DNA from: Acanthamoeba castellanii str. Neff
Lineage: Eukaryota; Discosea; Longamoebia; Acanthamoebidae
DNA length: 64,000 bases
Assembly: GCF_000313135.1 (NCBI RefSeq)
Contig: NW_004457654.1
Location: 194,210 to 258,209 of the forward strand
Direction: 5' to 3'
Shown in pieces: positions 48,722 through 62,418 of the stretch. How positions within the stretch are numbered: the first letter of the stretch is position 1; each line of letters begins with the position of its first letter. The notes below the pieces were generated by a model. It did not search any database and had not been told where the DNA came from. It worked only from the letters and a program-made list of their open reading frames with translations. A program made the position numbers and the translations under genes.

Positions 48722-49544
48722 ATGACGCGCACTACCTTCACCTTGCTGGTCTCGGCCTTCCTCCTGGCCTTCGTCTTCACCGCGAGAGCCCAGTCCTCTC
48801 TATGGGTGCGCCCCGGTGGCTGCGACACCTCCACCTGCGGTTCGTCGTGCAACGGAACGTTCGAGTGCCCGCTCGACACCATTCAGGATGCCCTCGATGA
48901 GCTGCCCTACGGCGGCACTGTGCTCCTTTTCCCCGGCACCTACTCTGGCGAGGGCAACTCCAACATCACCCTCAAGGGCGCCCAGTACACCATCAAGTAC
49001 GTTCTCGATACCCACCACGAGTACTTTGGCGACCTGTCGTTGATTACAGTTCCGGCACCTAACCGTTGACATGTGTGTCGCCAAGTCCAGCTCTGGTCAA
49101 GGCGTGCAGCTCGCCACCATCGATTGCGGCGGCAGGCCCGGCTTCACGGTCGAGAATGGCAACGCCATCATCGCCGGCGTGATCGTCAACAACTGCCAGA
49201 GGCCCGGTGGCAACGGCGGCGCCTTCTATACTCGCTACGCCAACATCGCCCTGCAGGGCGTCAAGGTGACCAACAGTGGGGCTGACAAGGGCGCGGCCTT
49301 CTACCTGGAAAACGGCAGCGGCACGATCGCCCGCAGCTACTTCACCTCCAACACGGCCACCACCACTGGCGGGGGCATCTACGTCACCGGCAGCCAGCTC
49401 GACCTCATCGAGTCCAACATGACCGGCAACTCGCCTAACGATATCGCTTGCGCGGGAGCCACCATCAACCAGCCCAGGCCCGCCATCGAGACCGGTGAAG
49501 TGGAGTGCCTCAGCGGCTGCAACTCTCCCCTCTGCTCTGCCTAA
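48722..49544 (+). CDS. Secreted parallel beta-helix (pectin-lyase-like) protein
   Basis: The ATG at 48722 starts MTRTTFTLLVSAFLLAFVFT, a clear signal peptide ending near ARAQ. Exon 1 has VRPGGCDTSTCGSSCNGTFE and the DALDELPYGGTVLLFPGTYS block typical of the first coil of right-handed beta-helix proteins. The second part repeats helix rungs: FTVENGNAIIAGVIVNNCQ, GGNGGAFYTRYANIALQGVK, GAAFYLENGSGTIARSYFTS and TTGGGIYVTGSQLDLIESNM. It ends CNSPLCSA at the TAA 49542-49544. The set resembles Pmp-like/pectin-lyase-fold secreted proteins; no polygalacturonase or lyase catalytic residues are recognised. The splice junction near 49000-49085 is not resolved: the best donor (CAA|GTACGT) does not match the frame of the obvious second exon. 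About 200-250 residues. Confidence 0.75.
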
Positions 49545-49826
49545 ACCCTCGTACTAGGTTGAGGAACTACGTCCCTCAATACACCATCTCCTTCCAGACC
49601 TTTCTTCTTTTTCTATTTGTTTTTATTTTGTTTCTGTGCATTTGTGTTCTTTTTTCTTTTTCTGTAAATGGTAACGAGGACCACGGGCACGACCTTTCGT
49701 TTGGTGACTTGTGTCTCAACGCAGGAGTTGGTCAGGTTTGTCTTGCTCATCGTAATCGCTTGCAATCTTCAATTAAGGAGCAGGATTTTGTGCATTCACT
49801 CATCGCAACTTTTAGCAGAAAGAAAG

Positions 49827-51561
49827 ATGGAGTCACAACCCACGAGCAGCATGGCCCCTGAGAAGAGGGACTTCACCTACATCGTCATCGGGTGCGGCGG
49901 TATCGGTAGCGCAGCGCTGTACTGGCTCTCCACTCAGGTCCCCGGCGAGGAGGTGCTCGGCATCGAGCGCTTCGAGCTGGGCCACCACAACGGCGGCTCG
50001 CAGGACCACTCCCGTATCATCCGCCTCAGGTACACCGCACTCTCTACCCGCACCCCCAACACACACTCTTGCCCACCCTCTTTTTTTCCACAAGTGATGA
50101 CTAACTGGTGTTTTCCGGCTAGCTATGACGAGCAGTGCTACACGACGCTGGCGCCCCACATGTACACCGCGTGGAAGGCGGTTGAAGATGAGTCGGGCGT
50201 GGAGCTGGTCCACAAGACCGGAGCTTTGGTGTTCGGCCCCAAGTCCGGCACCGAGGTGGACAAGGTACGCTCCTCCCTCATTCTTTGGTACACAGGCCAA
50301 TACCAATTAAGGACCTAGGCTCCATGTCCATACTGATCTGTAACCATCACGACAACGCAGTACATCACCACGATGAAGACCCAGGGCATGCCCCACACCG
50401 TGTTGTCCGGCGAGGAGGTCCGGAAGAGGTTCCCCCAGTTCAACCTGACCGATGCAGACCACGCGGTGTACCAGGCCGATGGTGGTCTCGTTGATGCTCG
50501 CAAGGGCAATGCGGTTCATATTTCCTTGGCGAGGGTATGTCACTTGAGCCACACAACACTCTGCCTAAGCAGCACCACTCACCATCTCTTTTTCATGTTG
50601 TAAGGCCAGGGGTGTTCGCATCAGTGCCAACACTGTTGTGGAGCTCATCCAGCCGCTCGGCACCGAGGGTGCTAAGATCATCACCAACAAGGGCGCGTTC
50701 AGCTGCAAGAAGCTCATTATGGCCAGCGGCGCCTGGACCAAGGACATCGTCAAGTCCAGCTTTGGCCTCGACCTTCCTCTGTGGGTCACCCAGGAACAGG
50801 TAGCCATCACGTGCTGTTCGCTCTCCCCAGCCTCTATAGTGATACTAATGGGGCCGTTGTTGCTGTCTGTCAGGTGACCTACTATCACACCAAGAACCTG
50901 CGCGCCTTCGCCCCTGATCGCTTCCCTGTCTGGATTTCGTACTACGACAAGAAGTGCTTCTACGGCTTCCCCGTCTATGGTTCGCATTCCCCCCCAATCC
51001 TCTCCTGGCCAGAAGCTGACTTGTGGAATGAATGTCTTGCACGCTGCTGCAGGCGAGGTGGCCACCAAGGCCGGTCTGGATTGCGGAGGCGAAGTTGTGA
51101 CGGCGAACACCCGCACGTACGTGCCCGAGAAGAAGGCGGAGACCACCGTGACCAACTTCCTCAAGAAGTACATTCCCGAGTCGTGCGACGAGGTCGACTT
51201 CACCAAGACTTGCCTCTACTGCCTGACACCGGACAGGCACTTCATCATCGACAAGGTGCCCCTTCGCCGCGTTCAATCCTGATCTCCTGATCTCCCCCTC
51301 TGCACATTGCCTTACACCCTTCTTCAGATGCCTGCCTACCCCCAGGTGTCGGTGTTCGTCGGTGCCGGCCACGCCTACAAGTGGGCGTCCCTCATTGGTC
51401 TCATTTTGGCCCAGATCGCCGTCAACGGCCAGACCACCTACCCTATTGATGCCTTCAGGATCACCAGGTACGCCTCTCGCCTCTGTAATGTATCCAACTC
51501 TGCTAACGCGACATCAACCGTCAGGCCTGCCCTCCAGAACGCCAAGACTCCCAAGCTGTAA
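49827..51561 (+). CDS. Sarcosine oxidase / N-methyl amino acid oxidase family flavoenzyme
   Basis: About eight exons, from the ATG at 49827 (MESQPTSSMAPEKRDFTYIV) to the TAA 51559-51561. The FAD-binding GxGxxG is IVIGCGGIGSAALYW. The family motif GHHNGGSQDHSRIIRLSY follows, matching the monomeric sarcosine oxidase pattern around the flavin. The C-terminal block TCLYCLTPDRHFIIDKM contains the Cys position to which FAD is covalently bound in this family, and GAGHAYKWASLIGLILAQI closes the fold. Members oxidise N-methyl amino acids such as sarcosine or pipecolate, making H2O2 and formaldehyde or an imine. The protein ends TPKL; PKL at the extreme C-terminus is a weak variant of the peroxisomal SKL signal, so peroxisomal location is possible. 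An AATAAA lies about 120 bases after the stop. Confidence 0.9.
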
Positions 51562-51680
51562 GGAGCCTCGGCCACGCGCGGTAGGCCGCAAGGCGTGTGC
51601 ACCGACGCAGAGAGCTTCTTGGTGCACGTGCGTTGGCGCCAAGATGACGCGGCAGCCACTTCCCTCTGGCAAATTTCATT

Positions 51681-51686
51681 AATAAA
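51681..51686 (+). terminator. Polyadenylation signal AATAAA
   Basis: A canonical AATAAA about 120 bases downstream of the sarcosine-oxidase-family stop and about 90 bases before the next start. Confidence 0.6.
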
Positions 51687-51775
51687 ACCCACGACGAGCT
51701 GGCTTCTACAACATCACTCACTTGCTCGACCAGCTCTCTCTAGATCCACACCACCCTGAGCATTGTTGGCTGGAC

Positions 51776-54700
51776 ATGTCCCGCACTCCCCTGATACCCA
51801 CAGCCCAGCACCAGGTGAGCTGCGCCTGCTCTCGGGAAAATGGCGCCAATTTTATTTTTTGTTTTTGTTTTGTTTTTATGATTTCATTTTCACATCAACT
51901 GAAACTTCGCAGGCAACGGGCAGTTCAGCAGCTGATCTGGAGGACCCACCTCCCGTCTTCCACATGGCTTCGCTTAGGGCCTCGCGAAGCGGCCTCATGC
52001 ATTCGACGATGAACGATCCCTTCCTGGATGCGGATGATTTGGGAGAGACTCCCCAAGACTACGATTTGCTCACCTCCGCCGATGAAGATGTGGTTCTGCG
52101 CCACTCGGCCTACATGCGACAATCCGGCACCTACGGCACCACAACGCCCCCTTCGATTATGACTTCAGAGAGTAGGATCAACGAAGTTGAGACCGATGAT
52201 GAGCCGCCTGCCTCATTTCGCGCGGCGCCCATGGCCAATCTGCGAGTCCTTCTTCGAGGCGTGCTGTCGGCCAAGAACTTCAAAATCACCCTCATCCTAT
52301 GCACGTTGGCCTTTGCAATCGGCTGTCTCATGTCGCAAGCTGAGGTGGAAGAGGAGAAGCACCTCATTGGCCTCTCCGCTGCCGTGCCAATCATATCCTT
52401 TCCCACCCTTCACCCTCCCCTCCATCTTCACTTTTCGTTCTACTACTCTGTCCTCTTCAATAGTGTCTCGGCTCCTTAACTCTGTTGTCAGCTACATGCT
52501 AGCCTATGACGCGAGTGAAGTATCGCAACTGGACGTCACGCTGGCCGCCCAGAAGCTTGCCTCCGAGACCGCACAGATCGCGCTGGAGCTACAAGGCTCT
52601 TCGAGCGATCTCCCCTCCTCTGCCGCGGGTAACTGGACCAAAGTCGAGGACTGGAGCGCGCAGCTCGATCCCGAGCACGAGCTCGAGGAAAAGCTGGAGT
52701 TTGAGCTCCACGATGTCCACTACAAGACCGTCCGCGTCGTGGTCACCACCAACAGCACGGTAAGTTGCTAGCTCGCACTGTGGTGATGAGGCGCTTTCAC
52801 TGCACCTCTCTGAAACCTCTTACCGTTTGTCCATCCCTGCAGCTGCCCATTGCGTTGGAGTTGCACGTTTTGGCTGCGGGCGGCCTGGCCAAGCACCAGG
52901 TATCTCCACTCCTAATTGCCAAGGGTGCGCGTCATCAAAGACTCACGACGTTGCTACTCTCGTGTCCTTGTTCCGCGCAGGTGGTGATTGGCATGGCGAT
53001 CTTGGCCATGGTCTACACCATGATCATTTTCAACCTTATCCACCACACGATTGCCGCTTTGATGGGCTCGTTCGTGGCTCTCGGTAAGTGCTTCATTCCA
53101 TTTCACACCACCTCTCTCTCCTGCCTTACCTCCATTAACATGATGCACGTTCCCGTTATGCAGCCGCGCTGTCTATCATCCACGAACGGCCAAGCTTCGA
53201 AACTGTGGTGTCATGGATCGACTACGAGACCGTGAGCCTTTTGTTCGGCATGATGGTCATTGTGGGTGTGCTCACCGACACGGGCTTTTTCGAGTGGGCC
53301 GCCGTCCGAGCCTACAAAATGGCCAACGGCGACTACTGGCGGTGCGTACGCCGCCGTTGGATCGGCGTGCCGTGGGTACGCACTCACTGACTCTTCTCTC
53401 GATATCGTGCAGGTTGCTGGTGTTGTTGTGCATCTTGATGTCCATTCTCTCGCCCTTCGTGGACAGCGTCACGACCATGCTGCTGTTTGGACCGATGACC
53501 ATTCGCTTGTGTTCGGTGATGGATCTCGACCCGCTGCCCATCATCATCGCCGAAGTCCTGTTTGCCAACATATCGGGTACCTCGACCGCCATCGGTGACC
53601 CGCCGAATATCCTGATCGTCAACGGCTTTAAGGTACGACGCATGCCACACCCGTCACGACACGCATAGCGCACACACACAGAGAGAGAGACTAATCGTGA
53701 GTTCCGCGTAGCACACGGGCTTGATCAACTTCGGTAGCTTTTCGGCGCACGTTGCGCCAGGCGTGCTCCTGTGCATTATTGGCGTGTTCATTCTCCTCAA
53801 GCGACTCTACCGGGAGCAGTTGAAGCGCCAGCCTGTCACACGCAAGATGCGCGAAATCGCCATCTGGCAGATGACCGTCAGCAAGATCAACGCCTACGAC
53901 GGCGAGGAGGCCAAGATTGTCAGGAAGAAGCTCGAGGAGCACATCAAGAACCTGGTATCTATACGCCCAAGCTCTGTCTCTCATTTAACCCCCGACCAGA
54001 AGGGTCCTCACCACACACACCCACACACCCACACACACCAGAAAAACGTGGTGCGTGAGGGAAAAGCAGTGGGTAAGGGCAACCTGGCCGAGGCCGAGTA
54101 TGTGGCGGAGATCGAGGGCAAGTACGTCATCACGAACAAGCCGCTGCTCATCAAGAGCGGCATCGTGCTCTTGATCGTGGTGTTTGTATTCTTCCTGGAG
54201 GCCTTCGTCGAGCTGCACCTGAGCCTCGCGTGGACCGCCCTCATCGGAGCCGTCGTCCTCCTCATCCTCGCCGACGTTCGCGACATCAACACCGTCTTCG
54301 AAAAGGTTTCCCCACGTGCACGCATACACATTGACGTAAAGTCTGCTGACCTGTGCTTCTTGTGTTTGCGCTCAGGTGGAGTTGGGAACGTTGATCTACT
54401 TCGCGGGCCTCTTTGTACTTTTGAAGGCGCTCGAGGAGCTGGGCGTCGTGCAGTTCATCGCCGACCACACCGCATCGCTGATTGGCCAGTTCCCTGAGGG
54501 TGCGTACACCAACTCGCCTTGACTCCAACAACAAGTTGAGCTAACCTGGTGCGTGCTGCGTGCAGGCAAAATTCGTCTAGCGGTGGCGATCACGCTGCTG
54601 GTGTGGGTCGGCGGCACGATCGGCGGCGTCATAGACAACATTCCCTTCACACAGACGATGATCCCCGTCGTGGCGCGGCTCGCCAGCGACGACATGGGCC

Positions 54701-55051
54701 TGCCCCTCACCCCGCTCGTGTGGGCCCTCGTCTTTGGCTGCTGCCTCGGAGGTACGTCCCCAGCAGCCTCACATTGGGGTTTTCTATTGCTTCCCCCCCC
54801 CTCGCTCGCTCCTGTTCTCACGCACTTCCTGGGCGCGCTCCTGGCACGCGACACACGACCAACGACACGCAGGCAATGCTACGCTGATCGGAGCGCCGGC
54901 CAACATCGTTGCGGCAGGTCTGGCAGAGCAGCAGGGCTACAAGCTGACGTTCATGCACTTCTTCCGCATCGGTTTTCCGTGCTGCCTCCTCACGCTTCTC
55001 ATCTCCAACGTCTACCTCCTCGTCACCCATGTTCTCATCCCCTGGTACTGA
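51776..55051 (+). CDS. OCA2/P-protein-like ion transporter
   Basis: About a dozen exons. The ATG at 51776 (MSRTPLIPTAQHQ) is followed by an intron of about 100 bases, rejoining at ATGSSAADLEDPPP. A cytosolic N-terminus of about 160 residues leads to TM1 (ITLILCTLAFAIGCLM), then a luminal domain with NWT and NST glycosylation sites, then the transporter core. Core motifs match the P protein of melanosomes: IDYETVSLLFGMMVIVGVLT, FANISGTSTAIGDPPNILIV, GGTIGGVIDNIPFTQTMIPV, VWALVFGCCLGGNATLIGAP and NIVAAGLAEQQGYKLTFMHF. The duplicated GDPPN and NATLIGAPAN hairpins are those of the ion-transporter (ArsB/NhaD) superfamily. In animals OCA2 moves chloride and raises melanosome pH; here control of an acidic endosome, lysosome or contractile-vacuole compartment is plausible. 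It ends HVLIPWY at 55051, as in the animal protein. Confidence 0.93.
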
Positions 55052-55194
55052 GTTCTCTTTCTCTGGAGGACACCTGCAGCCGCAACTTTATGTCTTCAAT
55101 GAGACATCATCATCCCTTCCTTTCTCTTTCTTTGTGGCCCTTTCACCAAACACAGTTCCAGAAAAAGATAAAAATGGATAATATATTAATAATG

Positions 55195-55213
55195 AATAAA
55201 ACATATTAATAAA
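55195..55213 (+). terminator. Polyadenylation signals (AATAAA twice)
   Basis: Two AATAAA words, at 55195-55200 and 55208-55213, lie about 150 bases after the OCA2-like stop and only 5 bases before the next upstream-most ATG (55218). Either the two transcription units nearly overlap or the next gene uses the later ATG at 55236. Confidence 0.5.
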
Positions 55214-55217
55214 AGTA

Positions 55218-56369
55218 GTGAAGAAAATAAAAGAGATGCCAAGGAGACGCAGAGGGGGTGCTACGAAGCGAGCCCGGCCAGCGGAGGCACAGCAGCAGGT
55301 GGTGCTGGCGGCGGAAGCTGAGCCAAGGGAGGAGCAAGCTGCACAGGAGGAGGAAGACGAAGAGTGGGGCTGGTGCGACGAAGGCGGAGCGGGAGAGCTA
55401 CCGTGGGAGGTTTGGGTCAACGTGCTCCAGTTCGTGTCGTGCGGTGACGTCGCCCGGTTCGGGCTCGCCTGCCGCCTCTTCAGCGCCATCGCCGACATGT
55501 ACGTAGCGCCTCAGCCCGTGGTTGGTGGTCAAGTGCGCGTACTGACTACGGCGCCGCAGTGGCATGGTGTGGCGCACACAGGCCCGGCGGGACTGCTGGC
55601 GCGCGATGGAGCGCTGGGGCGAGGGTGTGGTGGACCCGGCGCAGGTCGGGTGGCGGACCGCCTACCAGGCCTACGACCGCCTCCACTGGGCTCGCCTCCT
55701 CGCGGCCCAGTCCAAGAGCCTGTACCGCCCAACAACACCTCCGTGTGGTGCACACGTACGAGTGTCCTGGTCTCTCCCTTACTCGCCAAAACAAACCAAA
55801 ACAGGAGCGCTGGGAAAGCGGACAAGCTGGCCCGGTCCAAGCACAGATCGAGCTTCAGTGTGGAAGCAGACCTGTCGTGTTTCGCCGTGGACGAGCAGAG
55901 CTTCGCCGCCCCAGGCACGCAATGACCAATCTCTCTCTCTCTCTGGCGTGCGTGCGTGCGTGCGTGCGTGTGCGTCGCACGCGTCCTCGCCTGTACTAAC
56001 CACCTTTGACGTACAGATGTGGTGGCAGTTGGAGTCTTCGGCAGGAACGCGACCAACGATTGCGTGGCCATCTGGCGCAAAGGTGCGCGCGCGGCCCTTG
56101 TCAGGGAATGCAATCTACTGCAGGCCTTGAATTGGAGCTGACTTGAGGGTGTCAGGCCCGCCCACGCCGTCGGCGCCGAAATGGGTGACCCGGTGGGATT
56201 TGAACGACGGCCGGGAGGGATGGCACCTGTGGCGCGGCGTCAAGGGCCACGCCAGCACCGTGAGCTGCGCACAATTCGTCGACGGCACCGATCGCCTCAT
56301 CACCGGGTCGTGGGACAAGTAGAGCACGCCTCACCCGACGCACACGCACGTGCACATGCACACGCACAC

Positions 56370-56401
<32 letters not shown>

Positions 56402-57706
56402 CAAACACGATCACCACTCACGCCGCTGCTGTGTGCGCACCCAGAACGATCAAGGTGTGGCAGAACGTGTGCGACGAAGGCAAACAGGCGTCTTGCTCGA
56501 CCACGCTCAGCGGGCACAAGTTCGAGGTCACCTGCCTCCGGCGGCACAAATCGCTCCTGGTGCGCTGCTGTTCAACCGTCCACTTGAGCGTCGTCTTCGC
56601 TCTTTCGGCTGTCTGGCTGACCCTTCTCTCTTTCTTCGTTCTATCGCGCGGTGGTGGGTGCTGCAGGTGAGTGGATCGCAGGACAAAACGGTGGCCCTGT
56701 GGGACCTCGAGGCCGGCAAGCAGGTGCAGTCATTCGTCGGCCACACGCACTTCGTCGAGGGTACGTTGGTACCCACACACTGTGCGACAGCATGCCTAAC
56801 ATATATATGGTATATATATATATGTTTACAACATGTAAAGATGTGTTGTTTGATAAAGAGGGCGTGCGGCTGATGAGCGCGTCGATGGACACATCCGTCC
56901 GCGTGTGGGACCCTCGCGCCGGACCGGCCGAGATCGCGCGCTACGTCATGAGCGCGCCCGTGCGCTCCCTGGCGCTGAACCACGAGGGCGACTGCCTTTA
57001 CTTCTGCCCCAACCCGCACGACCACGACTGGATCGAACTGAGAGCTGCCGATCGGAAGGTCGCCAGGGCGAGGGCATCGTTCTGGAGCCCGCCCGTGCGC
57101 TACGCGTCCAAGGTGGCCCTGTCGCCCTTCCGCCTGGAGGCCAACACCGACTTCGCGGTGTTTGGTACGTGTGAGCTCAACCCGCAGCCTTTTCACGTCA
57201 ATCGATTGCTCGCTCACTCGTGGTGGGTGGGGGGGGGGGCAGGTGGCTCGCTTGTATCGTTGCCGCCCGCGGGGGAGAGTGTTGGCACTGCATCGCTCAT
57301 GTGCTACGACCCAAAACGCAGCGACGTCTTTGCTTTCGGCGGCCGGAAGGGGGTGTGCTGGACCAACTCCCAGGTCATCGTTACAGGTACGACGCGCACC
57401 GCACACGCACACGCACACGCACACGACAGCGATCTCGTTTAGTGCTGATCGACTTCGGTGGCAGCTGATACGACGCGAATCTGGATGGCCGACATGGGCG
57501 GCGGGAGAGGCTTCGCGACTGACCCTGACGCCGACGAGAACGTGCAGGCTCGCCGACGATTGCAGCCCGAGAACGGTGCGGGCAAGGCGGCCGCCACGCA
57601 CCTATCCGCCTCGACGCCCACCAGCGAAGAGGTGGCCAGAGACGTGGCCCGCATCCAGCGACAGATCGCGGAGATCCGCAGGGGCAATCTCACCAGACGT
57701 CGATGA
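55218..57706 (+). CDS. F-box/WD40-repeat protein
   Basis: About eight exons. The first ATG is at 55218 and a better-separated one at 55236 ([15 protein letters not shown]). An acidic, Ala/Glu-rich leader precedes the F-box [35 protein letters not shown], which would bind Skp1 in an SCF ubiquitin ligase. WD40 blades follow from about 56170: [73 protein letters not shown] and [18 protein letters not shown], then less canonical blades to [16 protein letters not shown] short charged helix ([19 protein letters not shown]) ends the protein at 57706. F-box plus WD40 proteins select substrates for ubiquitination; the substrate is unknown. One intron (56362-56413) is a CA-rich microsatellite. Confidence 0.87.
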
Positions 57707-57825
57707 AGCCGCGCAACTTGGCATCACGATGAGACAAGAAGAAGGTTGGTGTTCGTGTTTGGTTGTGGAAGGCAGGGGACAAAATGTGACAGGAGGGGAT
57801 GTGAATTGTGTGGTGTGTGTGTGGT

Positions 57826-60797
<2,972 letters not shown>

Positions 60798-60984
60798 CTT
60801 TCTTGTGTGAAATGGAAACCGTTGCTTCTCCGCGGGCTCTTGAGGGCTTCGATGTCGGCGACAGATCAAAGACAAGAAGTGCGGTGGCGCAAAGTGCAAA
60901 GAGGAAATGCTTCGAAAAAAGAGAACAGGGAAATCCCAGTTTTATCCGGACGCGACAGAGAAGAAATAAACTGTCGACGGTAGG

Positions 60985-61020
60985 CATCGGCTTTCTTCTT
61001 TCTTCTCCCTCTCTCATCCC
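60985..61020 (+). promoter_or_regulatory. Pyrimidine-rich tract before the eL43 start
   Basis: A dense C/T tract (TTTCTTCTTTCTTCTCCCTC) lies about 40-70 bases before the ATG of the ribosomal protein gene, a position often seen at transcription starts of ribosomal protein genes. It also falls in the 261-base gap shared with the divergent dihydrolipoyl dehydrogenase gene. The role is inferred. Confidence 0.4.
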
Positions 61021-61058
61021 CCAGAGTCACTAGCTTCGGCTTCTCAAAATCCAAAGCA

Positions 61059-61551
61059 ATGGTAAGTGATTTGCGAATTCCTTCATGCTCCCTCCTCGCC
61101 AAGCTCCCCTCCCTACTATGCTGTTCTGTGCTTGGCCTTTCTGCAACGAATCGATCGCTTAAGACCTCTTAATGGCAAACGAAATACTGATCGATGATGT
61201 GTTAATGTAGGCCAAGCGCACGAAGAAGGTCGGCGTGACCGGTAAGTACGGTACCCGTTATGGTGCTTCCCTGAGGAAGCAGATCAAGAAGATGGAAATC
61301 ACGCAGCACGCTCGCTACACGTGCACCTTCTGCGGCAAGGACTCCGTCAAGAGGACCGCTGTGGGCATCTGGCACTGCAAGGGCTGCGGCAAGACTCTCG
61401 CTGGTGGCGCCTGGGTGATGAAGTACGCCTCCCTCTTTGTCCCATTTCTCCTCATCCGTCATTTTCTTACTTTTGCTTCTCTTTCAGCACCACCGCCGCC
61501 GCTACCGTGAGGTCGACTGTCCGTCGTCTCCGTGAGATGAAGACCGCCTAA
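61059..61551 (+). CDS. RPL37A: 60S ribosomal protein eL43 (L37a)
   Basis: Three coding exons. Exon 1 contributes only the ATG (61059-61061) and is followed at once by GTAAGT. Exon 2 starts at 61210 with [20 protein letters not shown]. Exon 3 joins as [22 protein letters not shown] and stops at the TAA 61549-61551. The C4 zinc finger is [19 protein letters not shown] followed by KGCGK. Length is about 92 residues, as expected for the family. It is a structural protein of the large ribosomal subunit. An AATAAA lies at 61568-61573, 17 bases past the stop, and the convergent TFB5 gene ends at 61627. Confidence 0.97.
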
Positions 61552-61567
61552 ATTATTCGACCTTGAA

Positions 61568-61573
61568 AATAAA
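61568..61573 (+). terminator. Polyadenylation signal AATAAA
   Basis: A canonical AATAAA begins 17 bases after the eL43 stop codon, in a convergent gap of only about 75 bases. Confidence 0.65.
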
Positions 61574-61626
61574 TGTAGTGCGCTGGGTATCTCTATCAAT
61601 TTTTGCTTCAATGCCTTTCTTGCATC

Positions 61627-61900
61627 TTAGTTGTCAGTCTTTATTGGCACGTAGGTGTTTTCCTCGTACATCTCGTTCATCTTTTCCTGTATGAGGGTCG
61701 CCTTGGCTGCGTCCACCAGAAGATGGGTTTCATCCAAATCCTTGATGATGAAATGATGCTCCTTGTCCAAGAAGAGCAGGAATTGCTTCATCGTAGCATC
61801 GCTGCACCACACCACCCCTGTCAGCTGTTGGTTCCTTGCGCAGCAGGAGGAGGAGCAACGCACCAAGTCACCAACACTCCTTTCGTGGCGTGTACCATTG
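61627..61900 (-). CDS. GTF2H5: TFIIH subunit TFB5/GTF2H5 (TTDA)
   Basis: The main exon encodes DATMKQFLLFLDKEHHFIIK, then DLDETHLLVDAAKATLIQEK and MNEMYEENTYVPIKTDN, stopping at 61627. This matches the TFB5 family: a small subunit that stabilises TFIIH by binding p52/Tfb2 and is needed for nucleotide excision repair. The best 5' model is an exon holding only the ATG at 61900 in a very strong context (GCCACCAATGG). An intron starting GTACACG joins it to GVVWCSDATMKQF, giving about 64 residues. Animal and yeast forms are about 70 and have a few more N-terminal residues (a short basic segment before the G-V-L-x-x-C strand), so a longer alternative first exon is possible. The ATG-only first exon is the same design as in the neighbouring eL43 gene. 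Confidence 0.82.
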
Positions 61901-62307
61901 GTGGCGTGAGAAGAATAAAGTGGTGCAGAGACAAGAAGCCCAGACAAGGCCCTTTCCTCAGAGGGCGCCTTGCTTTGTGCAACTTGGGCACACGACCAGC
62001 CAACTCTCTGCACCCCTTGTGCACACTCAAACCTAACAAGCAAGGGATAGCCTGTTTGAAGGCAACCACCGGAACCTTCTTCAATCACAAAGAGCCAAGC
62101 AAGCTCCCGGACATCATCTTTCCGCAGCACAACCATAAGGCTAAGCCACTTGGCCTTCAAAAAACAAGAACCACTCTTTACCCCCAACGGGGGGGGGGGA
62201 AGGAGGGCTGGCCTGCCGGCGGTCACGAGCCATTGCCTTTTCTGCGTTTAATTCAAGGAGCCAAAGCGGCCAATGGGAGATTACAGGACGGCGAACAAGG
62301 AAAAGCC
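61901..62307. other. Divergent intergenic region
   Basis: The 5' flank of the TFB5 gene and, after the tandem duplication, of the EF-hand phosphatase gene. It contains a run of G at 62190-62200 (GGGGGGGGGG) and a CCAAT-type box read on the minus strand near 62271. No gene was recognised. Confidence 0.45.
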
Positions 62308-62417
62308 GATCCGCCTTGTGTTCGTTTAAAGTTTTAGTGTACCGCCAGTCGTCACCACACACGATCCGCCTTGTGTTCGTTTAAAGTTTTAGTGTACCGC
62401 CAGTCGTCACCACACAC
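62308..62417 (+). repeat. Perfect 55-base tandem duplication directly before a start codon
   Basis: Two identical copies, 62308-62362 and 62363-62417, of a unit that begins GATCCGCCTTGTGTTCG and ends GTCGTCACCACACAC. The second copy ends one base before the ATG at 62419 of the secreted phosphatase gene, so the unit is core promoter and/or 5' leader. Confidence 0.95.
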
Positions 62418-62418
62418 G

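Noticed and set aside
61627..62226. 199-residue minus-strand frame extending upstream of TFB5
   Set aside because: Only the last 55-60 residues match the family; the upstream part reads through an intron and flank.
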